This document shows, piece after piece, positions 15,195-17,290 of a stretch of 17,290 nucleotides of DNA. The translations under genes were made by a program, and so were the position numbers. Position 1 is the first letter of the stretch. Every line of letters starts with the position of its first letter. The stretch covers positions 1 through 17,290 of the forward strand of contig CALJJF010000135.1 in the NCBI GenBank assembly GCA_937973935.1, given 5' to 3'. The notes beneath the pieces are model-generated. The model saw only the letters and a program-made list of their open reading frames with translations. It made no database searches and was not told the origin of the DNA. This DNA is from MKRK01 sp001896915. Its GTDB lineage: Bacteria > Bacillota > Clostridia > Oscillospirales > Acutalibacteraceae.

Positions 15195-16182
15195 AAAGGC
15201 GTGTTCAAAATACACCTCCATCGGAGGACAGGCAGTCATCGAAGGAATTATGATGAAGGGACCGAAAAAATCCGTTCTTTCCGTTCGTCTTCCCGATGGT
15301 GATATTCTGACCGAGGATGTAACAAAGGTTCCCTTAAAAGAGAAATATAAATGCCTGGGCTGGCCGCTACTGCGTGGCGTGGCAGGGTTTATCGAATCCA
15401 TGGCGACAGGCTATAAAATCCTCATGCGCTCCGCAGAGCTGGCAGCGACGGAAGAGGAAGAGAAAACCGAAAAACAAAAAGAAGAAAAAACACCCAAAGA
15501 AAAAAAGAAAGAAGAAAACAGCAACGGTATTTTTGCCTTGGTGGCAACGCTGGCAAGTATTTTGGGCATTGCGCTCTCCGTTGTTATTTTCTTTTATATT
15601 CCGTCCTTACTGTTCAATTTGTTAAAGAGCTATACCGGTGAGGGCATTGCCGGTTACCGTGGTCTGATTGAGGGTATGATGAAATTCATCATGTTTATTT
15701 CCTATATCTGGGTTGTTTCTTTGATGAAGGAAATCCACCGGGTATTCCAATATCACGGCGCAGAGCATAAATCTATCTTTTGCTACGAAGCACGAGAAGA
15801 GCTAACGGTTGAAAATGTACGGAAGCAAAGCCGTTTTCATCCCCGTTGCGGTACCTCCTTTATGATTTTAATGATCGTAGTGGGTATCACCATTTCCACC
15901 ATTGTGATTAAATGCTTTCCGGGACTGACAACAAATATCGTCACTTGGGTTTTCTTTAAAATACTGCTCATTCCCGTGTTTTGCGCTTTTGGCTATGAGT
16001 TGTTAAAGCTCTGTGGAAAATATGATAATATTTTTACCAAAATTATTTCAGCACCGGGTCTGTGGGTGCAAAGATTGACCACAAAAGAACCGGAAGACAG
16101 CATGATTGAGGTTGCCATTGCAGCACTGAAGGAAGTGATTCCCGAAACAGAGGAAAACAAAGATGTCTGTGCTGACAGTTAA
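15166..16182 (+). CDS. YqhQ-like DUF1385 membrane protein
   Basis: 338-residue polytopic membrane protein of the DUF1385 family, whose function is not established. Conserved motifs: SIGGQAVIEGIMMKGP at about 18-33, FQYHGAEHKSIFCYE at about 194-208 and SRFHPRCGTSF at about 222-232. The His, Glu and Cys residues could bind a metal, which is speculation. Hydrophobic segments lie at about 122-152, 170-187, 233-250 and 260-280. A Lys/Glu-rich low-complexity linker spans about 95-118. The ATG at 15166 has AGAGG 9 bases upstream. The ATG at 15184, with AAAGGA upstream, is an equally credible start and would match the shorter N-terminus of relatives. It overlaps the sensor kinase end and its own end overlaps prmC by 20 bases. 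Confidence 0.88.
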   Translation: MKGTKQMMSKKACSKYTSIGGQAVIEGIMMKGPKKSVLSVRLPDGDILTEDVTKVPLKEKYKCLGWPLLRGVAGFIESMATGYKILMRSAELAATEEEEKTEKQKEEKTPKEKKKEENSNGIFALVATLASILGIALSVVIFFYIPSLLFNLLKSYTGEGIAGYRGLIEGMMKFIMFISYIWVVSLMKEIHRVFQYHGAEHKSIFCYEAREELTVENVRKQSRFHPRCGTSFMILMIVVGITISTIVIKCFPGLTTNIVTWVFFKILLIPVFCAFGYELLKLCGKYDNIFTKIISAPGLWVQRLTTKEPEDSMIEVAIAALKEVIPETEENKDVCADS

Positions 16183-17032
16183 GGCAGCAAAAGAAAGGGC
16201 TTCACAGCTTCTTTCCCAAGCAAATATAGACAATGAAGATTTTGAAATCAAATGTATGCTGGAGCAGGTAAAAAAGATAAGGCTTAATTTGTTATCGGAA
16301 GATATTACATTGACCACTGATGAGGCAGAACATTTTTTTGAGCTGGTCAAACGGCGGGCGAGGGGTGAACCGTTACAATATATCCTTGGCTGTTGGGAGT
16401 TTTATTCCCTGCCTTTTTGGGTAGGCAAAGGGGTTTTGATCCCTCGGGCTGATACAGAAATATTGGTGGACACCGTACTTGAGGCAATCATAGATCTCCG
16501 TTGTCCCGATATCATCGATCTGTGTGCCGGCAGCGGTGCCATTGCGGTTGCAATCGCCAAAACCAGACCGGACGCTGCAGTGGATGCTTTGGAATTCTCG
16601 AAGGAAGCTCTGCAATATTTAAAGCAAAACACAGTACTCAACCAAACGGAACAGATCAATATCATACACGGTGATCTCTTTGAATACAATCCCAAATAAG
16701 CATACGATTGCATCGTTTCCAATCCACCTTATGTGAGACCCGATGTCATCAATACACTGCAAAAAGAAATGCACTTTGAACCCTCAATGGCACTGGATGG
16801 CGGCAAGGACGGGTTGCGTTTTTATCAGGAAATCATAGGCAGATGGAAGCATTGCTTAAAACCCGGCGGAATCATAGCCGTTGAAATCGGCTACGATCAA
16901 AAGGATGCGGTACGGGATATTTTTTCGGACAATCAATTGATTGATATCAGAGAAATTAAGGACTACAACGGTAATTACAGGGTCATAACCGGGACAGTAA
17001 ACGCTTTACATCGAACGAATAAAAAGGTATAA
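16163..17032 (+). pseudogene. prmC: Release factor glutamine methyltransferase, interrupted by in-frame TAA
   Basis: PrmC (HemK) methylates the Gln of the GGQ motif in release factors RF1 and RF2 using S-adenosylmethionine. The N-terminal release-factor-binding helical domain (about 1-85) and RRARGEPLQYILG precede the methyltransferase fold, with VGKGVLIPRADTEILVD, the SAM loop DLCAGSGAIAVAIA near 119-132 and the catalytic SNPPYV motif. Codon 179 is TAA (16697-16699), after HGDLFEYNPK and before AYDCIVSNPPYV. The same frame then runs on to 17032 with full similarity (MALDGGKDGLRFYQ, PGGIIAVEIGY), so this is a point change and not a frameshift. Total length of about 288 codons is normal. Without readthrough the product stops before the active site. 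A sequencing or assembly error, a recent nonsense mutation, or regulated readthrough are the options. TAA is an ordinary stop for other genes here. Confidence 0.85.
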
Positions 17033-17033
17033 T
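17005..17033 (+). promoter_or_regulatory. Promoter of recA
   Basis: TTTACA (17005-17010) and a perfect TATAAT (17028-17033) are spaced by exactly 17 bases. The -10 overlaps the prmC stop codon. The start would be near 17040, giving recA a leader of about 20 bases. A lone LexA half-site GAAC at 17013-17016 lies in the spacer without a matching GTTC. Confidence 0.7.
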
Positions 17034-17060
17034 AATTGCAATGAATAGGGAGGCATGAAT

Positions 17061-17290
17061 ATGTTGGATAAACAAAAAGCGCTGGAAACAGCCTTGGCAC
17101 AAATCGAAAAGCAGTTTGGTAAGGGTGCCGTGATGAAGCTGGGGCAGACTTCATCATTGAACGTTGAGGTAATCTCAACAGGTTCCCTGTCGCTGGACTT
17201 AGCCCTCGGCGTCGGCGGTGTGCCAAAGGGGAGAATCATTGAAATCTACGGACCGGAATCCTCCGGTAAAACCACTCTTGCTCTTCATGT
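17061..17290 (+). CDS. recA: Recombinase RecA, 3'-truncated
   Basis: ATP-dependent strand-exchange recombinase and co-protease for LexA cleavage. Only the first 76 codons are in the window and the frame is open at the end. The N-terminus MLDKQKALETALAQIEKQFG, followed by KGAVMKLG, STGSLSLDLALGVGGVPKGRIIEIYGPESSGKTTLALH, is unmistakable RecA. Walker A GPESSGKT is at 64-71. I chose the ATG at 17061, with GGGAGG at 17048-17053 seven bases upstream. An in-frame ATG at 17055 is too close to that site. It has its own promoter in the prmC 3' end. Confidence 0.97.
   Translation, partial: MLDKQKALETALAQIEKQFGKGAVMKLGQTSSLNVEVISTGSLSLDLALGVGGVPKGRIIEIYGPESSGKTTLALH

Noticed and set aside
15475..15520. 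A-rich Lys/Glu stretch as a slippage or recoding site
   Set aside because: Runs of AAA and GAA codons explain it, and the frame stays open on both sides with DUF1385 similarity, so no frameshift needs to be invoked.
17013..17024. LexA SOS box in front of recA
   Set aside because: GAAC is followed by AT-rich sequence without the partner GTTC, so only a half-site is present.
16733..17032. Separate 99-residue gene after the prmC stop
   Set aside because: Its sequence is the C-terminal part of PrmC in the same frame, and the GTG start lies inside the conserved NPPYV motif. It is the rest of one interrupted gene.
16163..17032. Stop-codon reassignment (TAA as sense)
   Set aside because: hisC, hisB, hisA, hisI and hisE all end in TAA at natural protein ends, and no other gene in the window has an internal TAA.

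Overview
The window reads as one continuous, gene-dense stretch of a low-to-moderate G+C Gram-positive chromosome, with every recognised gene on the + strand. The combination of LuxS, RecD2 (YrrC type), ComFC, an MreB homologue, a YqhQ/DUF1385 protein, an OmpR-type two-component system, AGGAGG-like ribosome binding sites and a G5-M23 murein hydrolase points to Firmicutes, most likely class Clostridia (possibly the Oscillospiraceae/Ruminococcaceae side). The exact taxon is inference. No rRNA, tRNA, CRISPR array, insertion sequence or phage gene was seen, and no gene-free stretch exceeds 300 bases.

Layout. (1) 1-4020: the distal part of a histidine operon, hisD (cut by the window start)-hisC-hisB-hisA-hisI-hisE, tightly packed, with abutting or overlapping ends. 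hisH and hisF, which usually flank hisA, are not in this run. (2) 4031-5402: a zinc-dependent phospholipase C-like gene and luxS, overlapping each other and trailing hisE closely. (3) 5403-5567: a regulatory gap holding nested dyads, then a good sigma-A-like promoter bracketed by two copies of a 22-bp palindrome set 41 bp apart. (4) 5568-7152: a membrane-anchored G5-M23 peptidase gene ended by a strong intrinsic terminator. (5) 7197-10571: a promoter, a small membrane-anchored protein of unknown function, recD2 and comFC. (6) 10559-17032: a promoter inside the end of comFC, then a divergent mreB-like gene, a lipoprotein with DxDxDG repeats, a response regulator, a sensor kinase, a DUF1385 membrane protein and prmC, all closely spaced or overlapping. 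(7) 17005-17290: a recA promoter inside the prmC 3' end and the first 76 codons of recA.

Two sites need care before anyone uses this sequence. Inside recD2, 8582-8605 is an exact match to the Illumina P7 adapter, preceded by eight T as on the flow-cell oligo, so this part of the helicase is almost certainly an assembly or library artefact although the frame stays open. In prmC, a single in-frame TAA at 16697-16699 splits an otherwise complete methyltransferase just before its NPPY motif.

I did not find a clearly new multi-gene system. The most interesting biological signals are the paired palindromes at the murein hydrolase promoter, the MreB homologue with changes in its ATP-binding loops, the lipoprotein/two-component/DUF1385 cluster, the histidine operon lacking hisH and hisF, and the interrupted prmC.
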